From an uncultured Ignavibacteria bacterium (lineage in GTDB: Bacteria; Bacteroidota; Ignavibacteria; Tepidaquicellales; Tepidaquicellaceae): 45,662 nt of DNA. Shown in pieces: positions 25,359 through 33,273 of the stretch. The stretch's first letter is position 1, and every line of letters begins with the position of its first letter. The position numbers were made by a program, and so were the translations under genes. The notes below the pieces were generated by a model. The model was not told the origin of the DNA. It worked only from the letters and a program-made list of their open reading frames with translations, and did no database searches. The stretch lies in contig CALJIG010000078.1 in the NCBI GenBank assembly GCA_937974175.1, positions 1 to 45,662 on the forward strand, given 5' to 3'.

Positions 25359-26258
25359 CTATTCGTTTAATTTTCTTCTGAAAATTAAATCAGAAAATTC
25401 GGAGACTATTAACCCGCAAATCATAATCAGCGCTCCGATAATCTGAGTAAAGGTCAATCTTTCGTCTAAAAGAAAAAATGCAAAAAATGTGGCAAAGACC
25501 TGTTCCATATTATAGATAATGCTGGCTTTGATAGGATTAGTCATCCCCTGAAACTTAGTCATCAAAAAAAACACTAATAAAGTTCCAAACAGGGCAAGAA
25601 AAAGAACAAGTGAAGTCGAGCTTGTAGTAAAATTCATCATAATATTATCATACACAAAATATTCCATAATCATCATGTATAAAAAACTTAGTACTGCCAT
25701 TGCAAGAAACTGCCCGAAGACAAGATGAATTATATCAGTTATCTTAGAATATTTATCCAGAAGTACTACATGCAAAGCGAATGAAAACGTGCAGAAGAAA
25801 GTTATGAAGTCACCGTAGTTTAATCCGGAAACACCAACACCTGTAAGATAATATAAACCTACTGTAACAATTACAATGCCTACTATATTTTGAAATTTCG
25901 GTTTTCTTTTACTGATAAAATATAAAGCGAAGGGCACTAACAAAACATTTGTTCCGGTGATAAATGCTGAGTTAGATGCAGTAGTGTATTTCATTCCCGT
26001 TGTCTGAGTAATGAAACCTAGGAATAAAAGAAAGCCGAGGATAAAGCCGTAGCGCCATTGCTTAAAGCCTCTTATCTGAATTTTTTTATAATAGATTGCA
26101 AAGAATACTACAACAGTGATTGAGAATCGCAGGAAGACTAAGGCAATAGGAGAAAAATCTGCAAGCGCGAATTTTGTGAACGGAAATGAAATTCCCCAGA
26201 AAACAGTAATAGATAAAAGCAGAAGCTCTGCTTTGTAATGAGAAATTTTATTCTTCAA
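25359..26258 (-). CDS. EamA/DMT family transporter
   Basis: A 299-residue inner-membrane protein with ten predicted helices in two repeated halves. The first EamA repeat has LLSITVFWGISFPFTKFAL and SPIALVFLRFSITVVVFF, and ends around LYYLTGVG. The second ends with YNMEQVFATFFAFFLLDERLTFTQIIGALIMICGLI, the hallmark of the family. The substrate cannot be predicted. It lies between the UbiA-type gene (13 nt) and acylphosphatase (3 nt), so it may export a metabolite or lipid-linked product of that pathway, but this is only positional. Confidence 0.88.
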   Translation of the reverse strand: MKNKISHYKAELLLLSITVFWGISFPFTKFALADFSPIALVFLRFSITVVVFFAIYYKKIQIRGFKQWRYGFILGFLLFLGFITQTTGMKYTTASNSAFITGTNVLLVPFALYFISKRKPKFQNIVGIVIVTVGLYYLTGVGVSGLNYGDFITFFCTFSFALHVVLLDKYSKITDIIHLVFGQFLAMAVLSFLYMMIMEYFVYDNIMMNFTTSSTSLVLFLALFGTLLVFFLMTKFQGMTNPIKASIIYNMEQVFATFFAFFLLDERLTFTQIIGALIMICGLIVSEFSDLIFRRKLNE

Positions 26259-26271
26259 TTAACAGTAAAAG

Positions 26272-27165
26272 TTACAATCCAAGTTTGGCTTTGTAAATAA
26301 TAGCGGCGCAGACAATTACCCATAGAATCCCCGTAACGATAATCGGAATATCTTTTGTAACTATGGATGCAGGATTTTCGCCAAGATTTTTTTTGTGAAT
26401 AAGAAAAAGGTAACGGAATATTCCGTATATAACGAATGGAGTTGTATAAATTAATTTATCTGTGTGAAATGTTGTAATGGTTTTATCGGATGCAGTATAA
26501 AGAGCGTATGAAATAATTGTCCCGGTAGCTGCGATTGTATTGAGCTGCTCTACAAAATCAATGGAGTAATCATCGAGCACTTTTCTTTGCTTCGTTGCGC
26601 CGCCTTCATCTGCATTGGAAAGCTCAGCTCTTCTTTTTGAAATACCAAGGAAAAGAGAGATAAAGATCGTGGTAATAATCATCCAGCTTGAAAGCTGTAC
26701 ATCGATAGCGAAACCGCCGCCTACTACTCTAAGCATAAAGCCGATGGAGATTGAAAACACATCTAATAACACCATGTGTTTTAATTTGTAGGAGTATAAA
26801 AAATTATTTGTCAGATAAAGAACAATCACAACTCCGAATGAAGCAGGAAGATAAAAGATACAGGCAGCAGCCACAAAAGCAAGCAGCAGCGCAAAAAATG
26901 CCCACGCTTCCTTTATGGAAACATCTCCTGAAGCAATTGGTCTGAATCTTTTTTTCTTATGGTTTCTGTCGCTTTCAACATCTGAAATATCATTCAGTAT
27001 GTAAACGCAGCTTGAAATTCCGCAGAATGCAATGAATGCAATTATATTAATAGAGAGCTTATCCCAGTAAAGCAAATTTCCTGAGAATAAAATCGGAGCA
27101 AAGCAGAAAACGTTTTTCAGCCATTGCTTCGGTCTTATAAGCTTTATTAATTTAATTATTTTCAT
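26272..27165 (-). CDS. UbiA-type polyprenyl-phosphate phosphoribosyltransferase
   Basis: A 297-residue membrane enzyme of the UbiA superfamily. The start LIKLIRPKQWLKNVFCFAP and the motif NDISDVESDRNHKKKRFRP at 58-76 (N58, D62, D66, H69, K/R cluster, then IASG) are those of decaprenyl-phosphate phosphoribosyltransferases (mycobacterial Rv3806c/UbiA type). That enzyme transfers phosphoribose from PRPP to polyprenyl phosphate, the first step toward polyprenyl-phospho-arabinose. About eight or nine helices follow. Its ATG lies 14 nt inside the upstream GT-C gene, implying coupling. Other UbiA activities cannot be excluded. Confidence 0.85.
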   Translation of the reverse strand: MKIIKLIKLIRPKQWLKNVFCFAPILFSGNLLYWDKLSINIIAFIAFCGISSCVYILNDISDVESDRNHKKKRFRPIASGDVSIKEAWAFFALLLAFVAAACIFYLPASFGVVIVLYLTNNFLYSYKLKHMVLLDVFSISIGFMLRVVGGGFAIDVQLSSWMIITTIFISLFLGISKRRAELSNADEGGATKQRKVLDDYSIDFVEQLNTIAATGTIISYALYTASDKTITTFHTDKLIYTTPFVIYGIFRYLFLIHKKNLGENPASIVTKDIPIIVTGILWVIVCAAIIYKAKLGL

Positions 27166-28738
27166 TTTCTTTTCTGTAAAAGTTTACTTTATATACTTTC
27201 ATTTCATCTCCGCCGCAGATTGTATTTACCTCAAGCTTAGCTGAAAGCAGATATTCGAAATATTGTCCGTGTCTTTTTAAGAACGGCTCAAACCAGTGGT
27301 CATAAATAATCAGATATTTCACATCGTTGTTTTTCAAAAGTGTAAGCATCGAATCCAAATTGTCTTCAAGTCTGTACTTTCTGTAATCAAGTATCTGCGG
27401 AGTAACAAGTCCCGCCATATCTACAATTCTGTTCTTCGATACAAATGTAATAGCGCCGATATCGTTTAAAGCAATCACATCATTCGGCGAAACGTTTTCC
27501 TTTACCCAATGAGCAAGTTTTACCTGCTGGCTGTTGATGTTATCAGAATTTTTGCCGAGCGCAATTCCGTAAACAACATAATAAATAAGCGAGAAAAATA
27601 AAAGAAGCGTTGTTAAAAATTTAGTATTGTGAAGAAGTTTTAACGAGCCTTTTTCTTTATACTTATTCAGAATTACTACTATAGCATAAACAGAAATCAA
27701 ATTGATAAACGGAAGCAAAGGCATTAAATATCTGCCGTGATGTCTCCAGTTAGGAACAAATATAGATGATGCTATCGGGAGCAAAATTACCCATAAATAA
27801 ATTAAATTTAAACTCCTTAATTTACTAAAGAACTTCCTGATGTTAGCAAAGTAAAAAATAAATGAGAACAAATACAATACACACGTTATCGGATTATCTC
27901 TGAGGAATAATACAAAGTTGATTCTTAAATATTCTAAGTTGGGAAGGAATTCAAAATTACCGCCTTGCCCCCTGAAAGTATTGGGCAGTATATTTCCGCT
28001 AGTGTAATATGAGAAAAGAAAATAACCCCCGGCAATCATCACGAAAATAATCACTCCGGCAATTAAATCAAGCGTAGTCTTTAAAACTTTTTTTATTGTA
28101 AAAGAAAATGTCCATGCATCGAATAAATACAGTCCAAACAGCATTAGTCCTTCAGGTCTTGATGCAGTAGATAATGCAAAGAGAATTGAAGGTATTAATG
28201 AAATTTTCTGATTCTGAACATCCTTGATGTGATAGTAAACTCCAAGCAGCGTAAAGAATATAAACATAGTCGTTTCCATTCCTGACATTGCTGCCCATTC
28301 AAGTCTTCCTGCCATTACAGTTAAAAGCGCGACTAATAATGAAAGATATAACGGGCTGAAATCCATATCGAAGTCTAATACATCTGAATCAAAAAATACC
28401 GTTACTGAAATTTTGTAAATAAAAATACAGCAGAGGATAAAAAATAATCCTGAAAGAATTACCGAATTCAGTATGAACATCGGTGAAATGAAGCTTACTA
28501 ATCCTGATACAACGACCCAAAGGGGAGAAGTTGTGCCGGCAGTAGGTTCTCCCGGATTAAAAGTAAAATTAAACTCTTTTGCAAAATTTTCTGCGAAGCG
28601 GAAATGAATCCACGTGTCATCGAGCGGAACGCCGAGCATTCCGTGAGTGAAGTAATAATTGAATGCCTGATAGATCCCGAATGACACAAGGCAGAGTGAA
28701 ATTATTATTAAATAATTTTTGGAGTGAATGCTTTTCAT
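27152..28738 (-). CDS. GT-C membrane glycosyltransferase (AftB-like)
   Basis: A 528-residue polytopic membrane protein with about ten or eleven helices. The first periplasmic loop has GVPLDDTWIHFRFA with acidic pair D40-D41, then FNPGEPTAGTTSPLW, a pattern shared with AftB-type arabinofuranosyltransferases (DD, then FN.GE.....TS..W). The soluble C-terminal part contains DVIALNDIGAITF and IVDMAGLVTP. These features place it in the GT-C fold, which uses polyprenyl-phosphate sugars. Overlap with the UbiA-type gene mirrors mycobacterial aftB-ubiA, supporting use of a pentose donor. Donor and acceptor are inferred. The start lies 7 nt after a terminator hairpin. Confidence 0.78.
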   Translation of the reverse strand: MKSIHSKNYLIIISLCLVSFGIYQAFNYYFTHGMLGVPLDDTWIHFRFAENFAKEFNFTFNPGEPTAGTTSPLWVVVSGLVSFISPMFILNSVILSGLFFILCCIFIYKISVTVFFDSDVLDFDMDFSPLYLSLLVALLTVMAGRLEWAAMSGMETTMFIFFTLLGVYYHIKDVQNQKISLIPSILFALSTASRPEGLMLFGLYLFDAWTFSFTIKKVLKTTLDLIAGVIIFVMIAGGYFLFSYYTSGNILPNTFRGQGGNFEFLPNLEYLRINFVLFLRDNPITCVLYLFSFIFYFANIRKFFSKLRSLNLIYLWVILLPIASSIFVPNWRHHGRYLMPLLPFINLISVYAIVVILNKYKEKGSLKLLHNTKFLTTLLLFFSLIYYVVYGIALGKNSDNINSQQVKLAHWVKENVSPNDVIALNDIGAITFVSKNRIVDMAGLVTPQILDYRKYRLEDNLDSMLTLLKNNDVKYLIIYDHWFEPFLKRHGQYFEYLLSAKLEVNTICGGDEMKVYKVNFYRKENENN

Positions 28739-28745
28739 ATATGAA

Positions 28746-28768
28746 AAAGGCGAATCAGATTCGCCTTT
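28746..28768 (-). terminator. Intrinsic terminator ending 7 nt before GT-C start
   Basis: On the minus strand AAAGGCGAAT pairs perfectly with ATTCGCCTTT around loop CTG, followed by a short T run. It should end the transcript of the 2TM gene. The next start codon (28738) is only 7 nt beyond the stem. Confidence 0.78.
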
Positions 28769-28795
28769 AAAAATCCTTATACTTTATTTTAAAAA

Positions 28796-29080
28796 TTATT
28801 TTTGTTTATCTTTTTCCATTAATTCCTGGATCTTCTTCTTTTCCCAATCGTCGCTGAAATATCCGCCTTTTCCAAACACAGAAAAAGCATGGAACATTAT
28901 CCCTATTCCCCATCCGATTGAAACCCAGTAGAACCACCAGTTGCCTGTGTAATTAATATAATTAATCAACGCAAGAAGAAGATTGATGATTAAATAATTA
29001 ATCAGATTTATATAAAAAGATTTTCTGGCTTTTACTTTTGCAGCCGCCCGGCTGTAAAGTTCTTCCTGTGAAGGTTCCAT
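28796..29080 (-). CDS. 2TM-domain protein
   Basis: A 94-residue protein with two transmembrane helices, FYINLINYLIINLLLALINYI and WWFYWVSIGWGIGIMFHAFSVF, flanked by charged ends (AAAKVKARKSF before, DDWEKKKIQELMEKDKQK after). The WVSIGWGIG...HAF pattern matches the widespread '2TM domain' family of unknown function, which is sometimes fused to sensor kinases. Here it stands alone, 32 nt after the second antitoxin-like gene. Confidence 0.85.
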   Translation of the reverse strand: MEPSQEELYSRAAAKVKARKSFYINLINYLIINLLLALINYINYTGNWWFYWVSIGWGIGIMFHAFSVFGKGGYFSDDWEKKKIQELMEKDKQK

Positions 29081-29112
29081 AATAGTTGGATTAAATTATA
29101 AAGTTCGGTTTG

Positions 29113-29310
29113 TTAGATAAATTCTACACCGTTATCTTCAGCATTCTTTTTTGTCTGCATTATTTCGTTCTGTTCTTCTTCTGTCAGGTCATCCCATGAT
29201 ACCTGTTCAGTATCTATTTTCATCATGTCTAAATAACTCTCAAGAAGATTTTTATCTTCGATGCTGTTAACGAGACTTATAATCTCTTTTCTTAATTCTT
29301 TAATGGACAT
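29113..29310 (-). CDS. Antitoxin-like protein (second copy)
   Basis: A 65-residue acidic protein. Its first ~32 residues (MSIKELRKEIISLVNSIED, then LLESYLDMMKIDTE) are related to the putative antitoxin at 29600-29839, whereas the C-terminal part is unrelated and acidic (DDLTEEEQNEIMQ). It lies 8 nt after the ParE-like toxin gene in the same direction. It may be a leftover antitoxin whose toxin is lost, or a third partner of the same system. I cannot name the family with certainty. Confidence 0.6.
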   Translation of the reverse strand: MSIKELRKEIISLVNSIEDKNLLESYLDMMKIDTEQVSWDDLTEEEQNEIMQTKKNAEDNGVEFI

Positions 29311-29318
29311 ATATTTTA

Positions 29319-29603
29319 TTACTTTGGTTCTTGACGGGTATCTTGGAAATTTAAAACATTTAATGTTCTATCAGTAAACTTGTAGTAGATATAGTTGTAT
29401 CTGGTTACTAATTTTTTTCTTACACCTGGATAATCTTCTATTTCAGTTCCAATTTCTGGCTGCGAAATAATGAGCTCTATAATTTCCTCAACTTTCCTTG
29501 AAAAATTATTTGCACTGAAAATTCCCCAACTTTCTTTTAAATAGCTTCTTATTGATTGATAATTTGAATCTGCTTCTTCAGTCCAAACTATTTCCACTTT
29601 CAT
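29319..29603 (-). CDS. ParE/RelE-superfamily toxin
   Basis: A 94-residue protein with the RelE/ParE fold pattern: IVWTEEADSNYQSIRSYL at the start, an amphipathic helix (ANNFSRKVEEIIELIISQPEIGTE), YPGVRKKLVTRYNYIYYKF, and a last strand NVLNFQDTRQEP. This points to a ParE-like toxin that acts on gyrase or an mRNA interferase of the RelE type; the sequence cannot decide between them. Its ATG overlaps the upstream antitoxin stop by 4 nt (ATGA), the usual arrangement for a toxin-antitoxin pair. Confidence 0.8.
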   Translation of the reverse strand: MKVEIVWTEEADSNYQSIRSYLKESWGIFSANNFSRKVEEIIELIISQPEIGTEIEDYPGVRKKLVTRYNYIYYKFTDRTLNVLNFQDTRQEPK

Positions 29604-29839
29604 AGAAACAAACGCTTTTTCATTTCCTCATGGGGAATAACTTTGCCTTCTTCAATCTGTTTAAGAGAAGTTTCAATCTCTTTCTTGAATTTTTCACTTT
29701 TCTCTATTCTTTCAATAGCTGCAATATTTTTCGGATCAGTTTCAAATTTTAACATATAGTAATAACTCTCAAGAATTTCTGAATTCTCAGTTTCATCAAT
29801 GATTTTGTGGAAATTTTCTTTTAATTCTGCTATGCTCAT
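29600..29839 (-). CDS. Antitoxin-like protein paired with ParE-like toxin
   Basis: A 79-residue protein directly upstream of, and overlapping by 4 nt, the ParE/RelE-like toxin gene. It begins MSIAELKENFHKIIDETEN, then ILESYYYMLKFET, matching the start of the gene at 29113-29310, and ends in a charged helix (KFKKEIETSLKQIEEGK, HEEMKKRLFL) that probably binds the toxin. No ribbon-helix-helix or Xre domain is seen. The gene lies 18 nt after the acyl-CoA mutase gene, so it may be partly expressed from that operon. Confidence 0.7.
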   Translation of the reverse strand: MSIAELKENFHKIIDETENSEILESYYYMLKFETDPKNIAAIERIEKSEKFKKEIETSLKQIEEGKVIPHEEMKKRLFL

Positions 29840-29857
29840 AACATTTTAATTTAAAAA

Positions 29858-31519
29858 TTAAAACACTGCAGTTTCTTCATATACTCCGAACACCTCTTTC
29901 AGCTCTGCGCACATTTCGCCAAGCGTTACATATTTTCTTGCGCAGTCAAGTACTCTCGGCATTAAGTTTGTTCCGTCTTCGGCAGATTTTTTCAATTCTG
30001 CAATTGCATTTTTCACATCTTCCTGATTTCTTGATGCTTTCAATTCTTTTAATAATCTCACCTGGCTTTCTTCAACTTCTTTCGAAATTTGCAAAATCGG
30101 AATATCAATTTTTTCGTTCTCTTCAACAAAATCATTTATACCTACAACAATTTTTTCTTTCTTATCTAATTCTACTTGATATCTGTATGCAGCGTCTGCA
30201 ATTTCTCTCTGGAAGAATCCGTTTTCTATGCATGGAATTACTCCGCCCTGTGCTTCAATTAAATCAAAATATCTGTTTGCTTCTGCTTCTATATCATCTG
30301 TTAATTTTTCTATGTAGTAGCTTCCACCTAACGGGTCAGCTACGTTTATTACTCCGTGCTCGTGAGCAATTATTTGTTGTGTTCTTAAAGCAATCTTCAC
30401 TGCTTTATCAGATGGCAATGCAAGTGTTTCATCCATTGAGTTTGTATGTAACGATTGCGTACCGCCAAGCACTGCTGCCAATGCTTCGATAGCCGTTCTT
30501 ACAATATTATTTTCCGGCTGCTGAGCTGTTAAAGAGCATCCTGCTGTTTGTGTGTGGAATCTTAATGTCCATGATTTCGGGTCCTTCGCGCCGTATTTAT
30601 TCTTCATTCTCTTTGCATAAATTCTTCTTGCTGCTCTGAATTTTGCAATCTCTTCAAAGAAATCTAAATGCGAATTGAAGAAGTGAGAAATTCTCGGTGC
30701 GAATGCATCAACATCCATTCCTCTTTCTATGCAATGCTCTACATATGCAAATCCGTCTGCAAGTGTAAATGCAAGTTCCTGTGCTGCTGTTGAGCCTGCT
30801 TCTCTAATATGATATCCGCTGACTGAAACAGGATTGAACTGCGGAACTTCAGTTGTCGAATATTCCATCATGTCAGTAATAATTCTCATAGATTGCTTTG
30901 GAGGATAAATATATTCTTTCTGAGCTATGTATTCTTTTAAGATATCATTCTGTAATGTACCTCTTAACTTGTTGAATGCTACTCCCTGCTTTTCTGCAAC
31001 TGCTAAATAAAAAGCGTATGCCATAATGCATGGTGAGTTAATAGTCATCGAAGTAGAAACTTTATCAAGCGGTATGCCATCAAACAATCTTTCCATATCG
31101 GCAAGTGAAGAAACTGATACTCCGCAGATTCCGACTTCACCTTCTGCAAGAGGAGCATCTGCATCCCAGCCCATAAGTGTAGGCATATCAAAAGCTGTTG
31201 AAAGTCCCGTCTGTCCATGCTCGAGCAAGTACTTAAACCTTTGGTTTGTATCTTCAGGTGTTCCGAATCCTGCAAACTGTCTCATCGTCCATAATTTTCC
31301 TCTGTACATATTGTGGTGAATGCCTCTTGTGTAAGGGTATTCGCCCGGGTATCCTATCTCATTATAATAATTCGTTTCTTTTGTATCTTCAGGGGTATAG
31401 CAGATATCAAGCTCTCTGCCCGATAGGGAAGTGAACTTCATACCGCTTGTTTTCTGGGATTTTGCTGTTTCGTTCCACTCAGCTTTAGAAGCGCTTTTTT
31501 TAGGTTCTATATTGCTCAT
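29858..31519 (-). CDS. Acyl-CoA mutase large subunit (methylmalonyl-CoA mutase type)
   Basis: A 553-residue catalytic subunit of a split coenzyme-B12-dependent acyl-CoA mutase. It has the barrel signatures YPYTRGIHHNMYRGKLWTMR, GLSTAFDMPTLMGWD, TINSPCIMAYAFYL, LQNDILKEYIAQKEYIYPP, SGYHIREAGST and GTQSLHTNSMDETLALP. The cobalamin-binding domain is missing, as usual for the large subunit of two-gene enzymes, and no small subunit is in the window. The position of Tyr89 of P. shermanii mutase is His68, and the neighbouring active-site Gln is Arg (HIREAG), as in several split and isobutyryl-type enzymes. The substrate could be methylmalonyl-CoA or another branched acyl-CoA. Confidence 0.9.
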   Translation of the reverse strand: MSNIEPKKSASKAEWNETAKSQKTSGMKFTSLSGRELDICYTPEDTKETNYYNEIGYPGEYPYTRGIHHNMYRGKLWTMRQFAGFGTPEDTNQRFKYLLEHGQTGLSTAFDMPTLMGWDADAPLAEGEVGICGVSVSSLADMERLFDGIPLDKVSTSMTINSPCIMAYAFYLAVAEKQGVAFNKLRGTLQNDILKEYIAQKEYIYPPKQSMRIITDMMEYSTTEVPQFNPVSVSGYHIREAGSTAAQELAFTLADGFAYVEHCIERGMDVDAFAPRISHFFNSHLDFFEEIAKFRAARRIYAKRMKNKYGAKDPKSWTLRFHTQTAGCSLTAQQPENNIVRTAIEALAAVLGGTQSLHTNSMDETLALPSDKAVKIALRTQQIIAHEHGVINVADPLGGSYYIEKLTDDIEAEANRYFDLIEAQGGVIPCIENGFFQREIADAAYRYQVELDKKEKIVVGINDFVEENEKIDIPILQISKEVEESQVRLLKELKASRNQEDVKNAIAELKKSAEDGTNLMPRVLDCARKYVTLGEMCAELKEVFGVYEETAVF

Positions 31520-31563
31520 TTTTTATATGTATAAGTATATTTATAGTTCAAAATGGAGTAGGG

Positions 31564-31571
31564 CAAAGATA
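31564..31571 (-). promoter_or_regulatory. Putative -7 box TATCTTTG for the mutase unit
   Basis: The minus strand reads TATCTTTG here, matching TAnnTTTG, about 45 nt before the ATG at 31519. A TTG lies further upstream but at 25 nt, longer than the usual spacing. Confidence 0.4.
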
Positions 31572-31676
31572 ATTCTTTAAACTGGTAAAAAAAACTCAAT
31601 TAGACAGTTCAAAATTCGAAACCTTACTACAGGTTTGAAGTCTAATTAAGTAATCAAACAATACAACAATTATATT

Positions 31677-32375
31677 ATGAAAAAAATTTACATACTGCTC
31701 TTTATGTTTTTAGTATCGGCTGCTTATTCACAAACTCTTACAGCGGATGAAATAGTTAATAAATATATTAATGCAATCGGAGGGATTTCCGAACTAAAGA
31801 AAATCAATCAAATTTCACTTACAGGTAAAGCGGTTATAATGGGACATGTAACGGCTGATATTAATTACTATGAAGATGCAGTTCAGAAGTGTATGTTTTC
31901 TATTGTAAGCGGTGAAGGAATCTCTGCAAAGAACTATTATGATATGACGGGCGGCTGGATTTCTCAAAACGGAGCAAAGGAAGACGTTGCGCCTGAACAG
32001 ATGAATACATTAAAGATTACAGTGGAAGACGGAACGTATTTTTATCTGGCAGATAAGGAAGGCAAAGGAATTAAAACCGAGCTTTTAGGTGAAGAAAAAA
32101 TAAACGGCAGGGATTGTTATAAAATTAAATTTACTCATAAAGGTACCGATAAAAATGTTCAGTATATAGATAAAGAAAGTTTTTACGCCGTAAGAGTTGA
32201 ATCCATCTCCAGTAAGGGAAATCTTATTATTGTTAATAACTCCGATTACAGGGAAGTTCCGGGGACAAAGCTAATTCTGCCATATTCTATTGAAAGAGGT
32301 CCTTTGAAAGGTACAGTGGATAAATATGAAATAAACGTTCCCTTGGATCCGAAAATTATTTTAGGCAGCAATTAA
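31677..32375 (+). CDS. LolA-like periplasmic protein, copy 1
   Basis: A 232-residue exported protein with a signal peptide (MKKIYILLFMFLVSAAYS). After it comes TADEIVNKYINAIGGISELKKI, followed by an antiparallel strand series with GGWISQNG, EDGTYFYLADKEGKGIKTELLGEEKINGRDCYKIKF, and YREVPGTKLILPY. This pattern belongs to the LolA/LolB or outer-membrane lipoprotein-sorting superfamily seen as free-standing proteins in Bacteroidetes relatives. The ligand is unknown. It is followed 99 nt later by a clear paralog. Confidence 0.72.
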   Translation: MKKIYILLFMFLVSAAYSQTLTADEIVNKYINAIGGISELKKINQISLTGKAVIMGHVTADINYYEDAVQKCMFSIVSGEGISAKNYYDMTGGWISQNGAKEDVAPEQMNTLKITVEDGTYFYLADKEGKGIKTELLGEEKINGRDCYKIKFTHKGTDKNVQYIDKESFYAVRVESISSKGNLIIVNNSDYREVPGTKLILPYSIERGPLKGTVDKYEINVPLDPKIILGSN

Positions 32376-32474
32376 AAGTAAATTAGTGAAAAAGAGCATT
32401 CGTGAAATTCAGCGAAACTTTATTTATTTTTTTGAGTGTAATGATTAAATTAAAATCAATATTTATCTCAAAAA

Positions 32475-33164
32475 ATGAAAAAAATTTACATCGTCATACT
32501 CTTAGTTTTAACATCAAATTTATTCAGCCAGACTCTTACATCTGATGAAATTGTTCAGAAGTATATTTCAGCAATTGGCGGAATAGATGAAATAAAAAAA
32601 ATAAAACAAATAACAATATACGGTACAGCTATATCGGGATTAAATACTTACGACCTTCTGGCTTACGAAGATGCCGTTGAGAAATATCAGTTTGCCCATG
32701 TAAGCGGTATAGATTACGATGTAAGAACTTATTATGATACTAAGACCGGATGGACTCTTCAGAACGGAGTTAAGTCAAGTTTATCTAAAGAAACTCTTGA
32801 ATCCTTATTACCGAATATTGAAGACGGAACATATTTTTATCTGGGAGATATGGAAAGCAGGGGAATAAAAACAGAATTGCTCGGCGAAGAGAGAGTAAAC
32901 GGAAAAGATACATATAAAATAAAGTTTACCAGAAACGGAAAAGATAAAAACATCCAGTATTTTTCTAAAGATACTTTCTATTTAATAATGGTTGAAACTC
33001 CCGGTATAAATTCTGTTCAGATATTATACGATAAATATAAAACTGTTCCCGGTACTAATTTGAAACTACCTTACTATAATGAAAAAGGGGGAATTATGGG
33101 AACAATAGAAATGTATGAAATAAATGTTCCTCTTAACCCGATGCTTTTAATATTCGATAAATAA
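32475..33164 (+). CDS. LolA-like periplasmic protein, copy 2
   Basis: A 229-residue paralog of the preceding gene, with signal peptide (MKKIYIVILLVLTSNLFS) and the same blocks: TSDEIVQKYISAIGGIDEIKKI, TGWTLQNG, EDGTYFYLGDMESRGIKTELLGEERVNGKDTYKIKF, and YKTVPGTNLKLPY. The two differ most in the middle, where ligand-facing strands would lie. Tandem duplication is the simple explanation. It is closed by a hairpin with a T tract. Confidence 0.72.
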   Translation: MKKIYIVILLVLTSNLFSQTLTSDEIVQKYISAIGGIDEIKKIKQITIYGTAISGLNTYDLLAYEDAVEKYQFAHVSGIDYDVRTYYDTKTGWTLQNGVKSSLSKETLESLLPNIEDGTYFYLGDMESRGIKTELLGEERVNGKDTYKIKFTRNGKDKNIQYFSKDTFYLIMVETPGINSVQILYDKYKTVPGTNLKLPYYNEKGGIMGTIEMYEINVPLNPMLLIFDK

Positions 33165-33197
33165 TCAAATCTTTATTTATATCTGAACAAAACATTT

Positions 33198-33250
33198 GAA
33201 CTTTTGGATGAATAGTCGTATTTTACTTCTACAATCCAAAAGTTCTTTTT
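33198..33250 (+). terminator. 12-bp hairpin terminator with long loop
   Basis: GAACTTTTGGAT (33198-33209) pairs perfectly with ATCCAAAAGTTC (33234-33245), followed directly by TTTTT. The 24-nt loop is longer than typical. It ends 23 nt before the next ATG and probably terminates the LolA-like pair. Confidence 0.65.
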
Positions 33251-33273
33251 CTTTATATCAATAGCTAACGGAA

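Noticed and set aside
29938..30492. 184-residue plus-strand open frame
   Set aside because: It is antisense to the acyl-CoA mutase gene and consists of Leu/Ser/Gln-rich sequence typical of a reversed coding strand.
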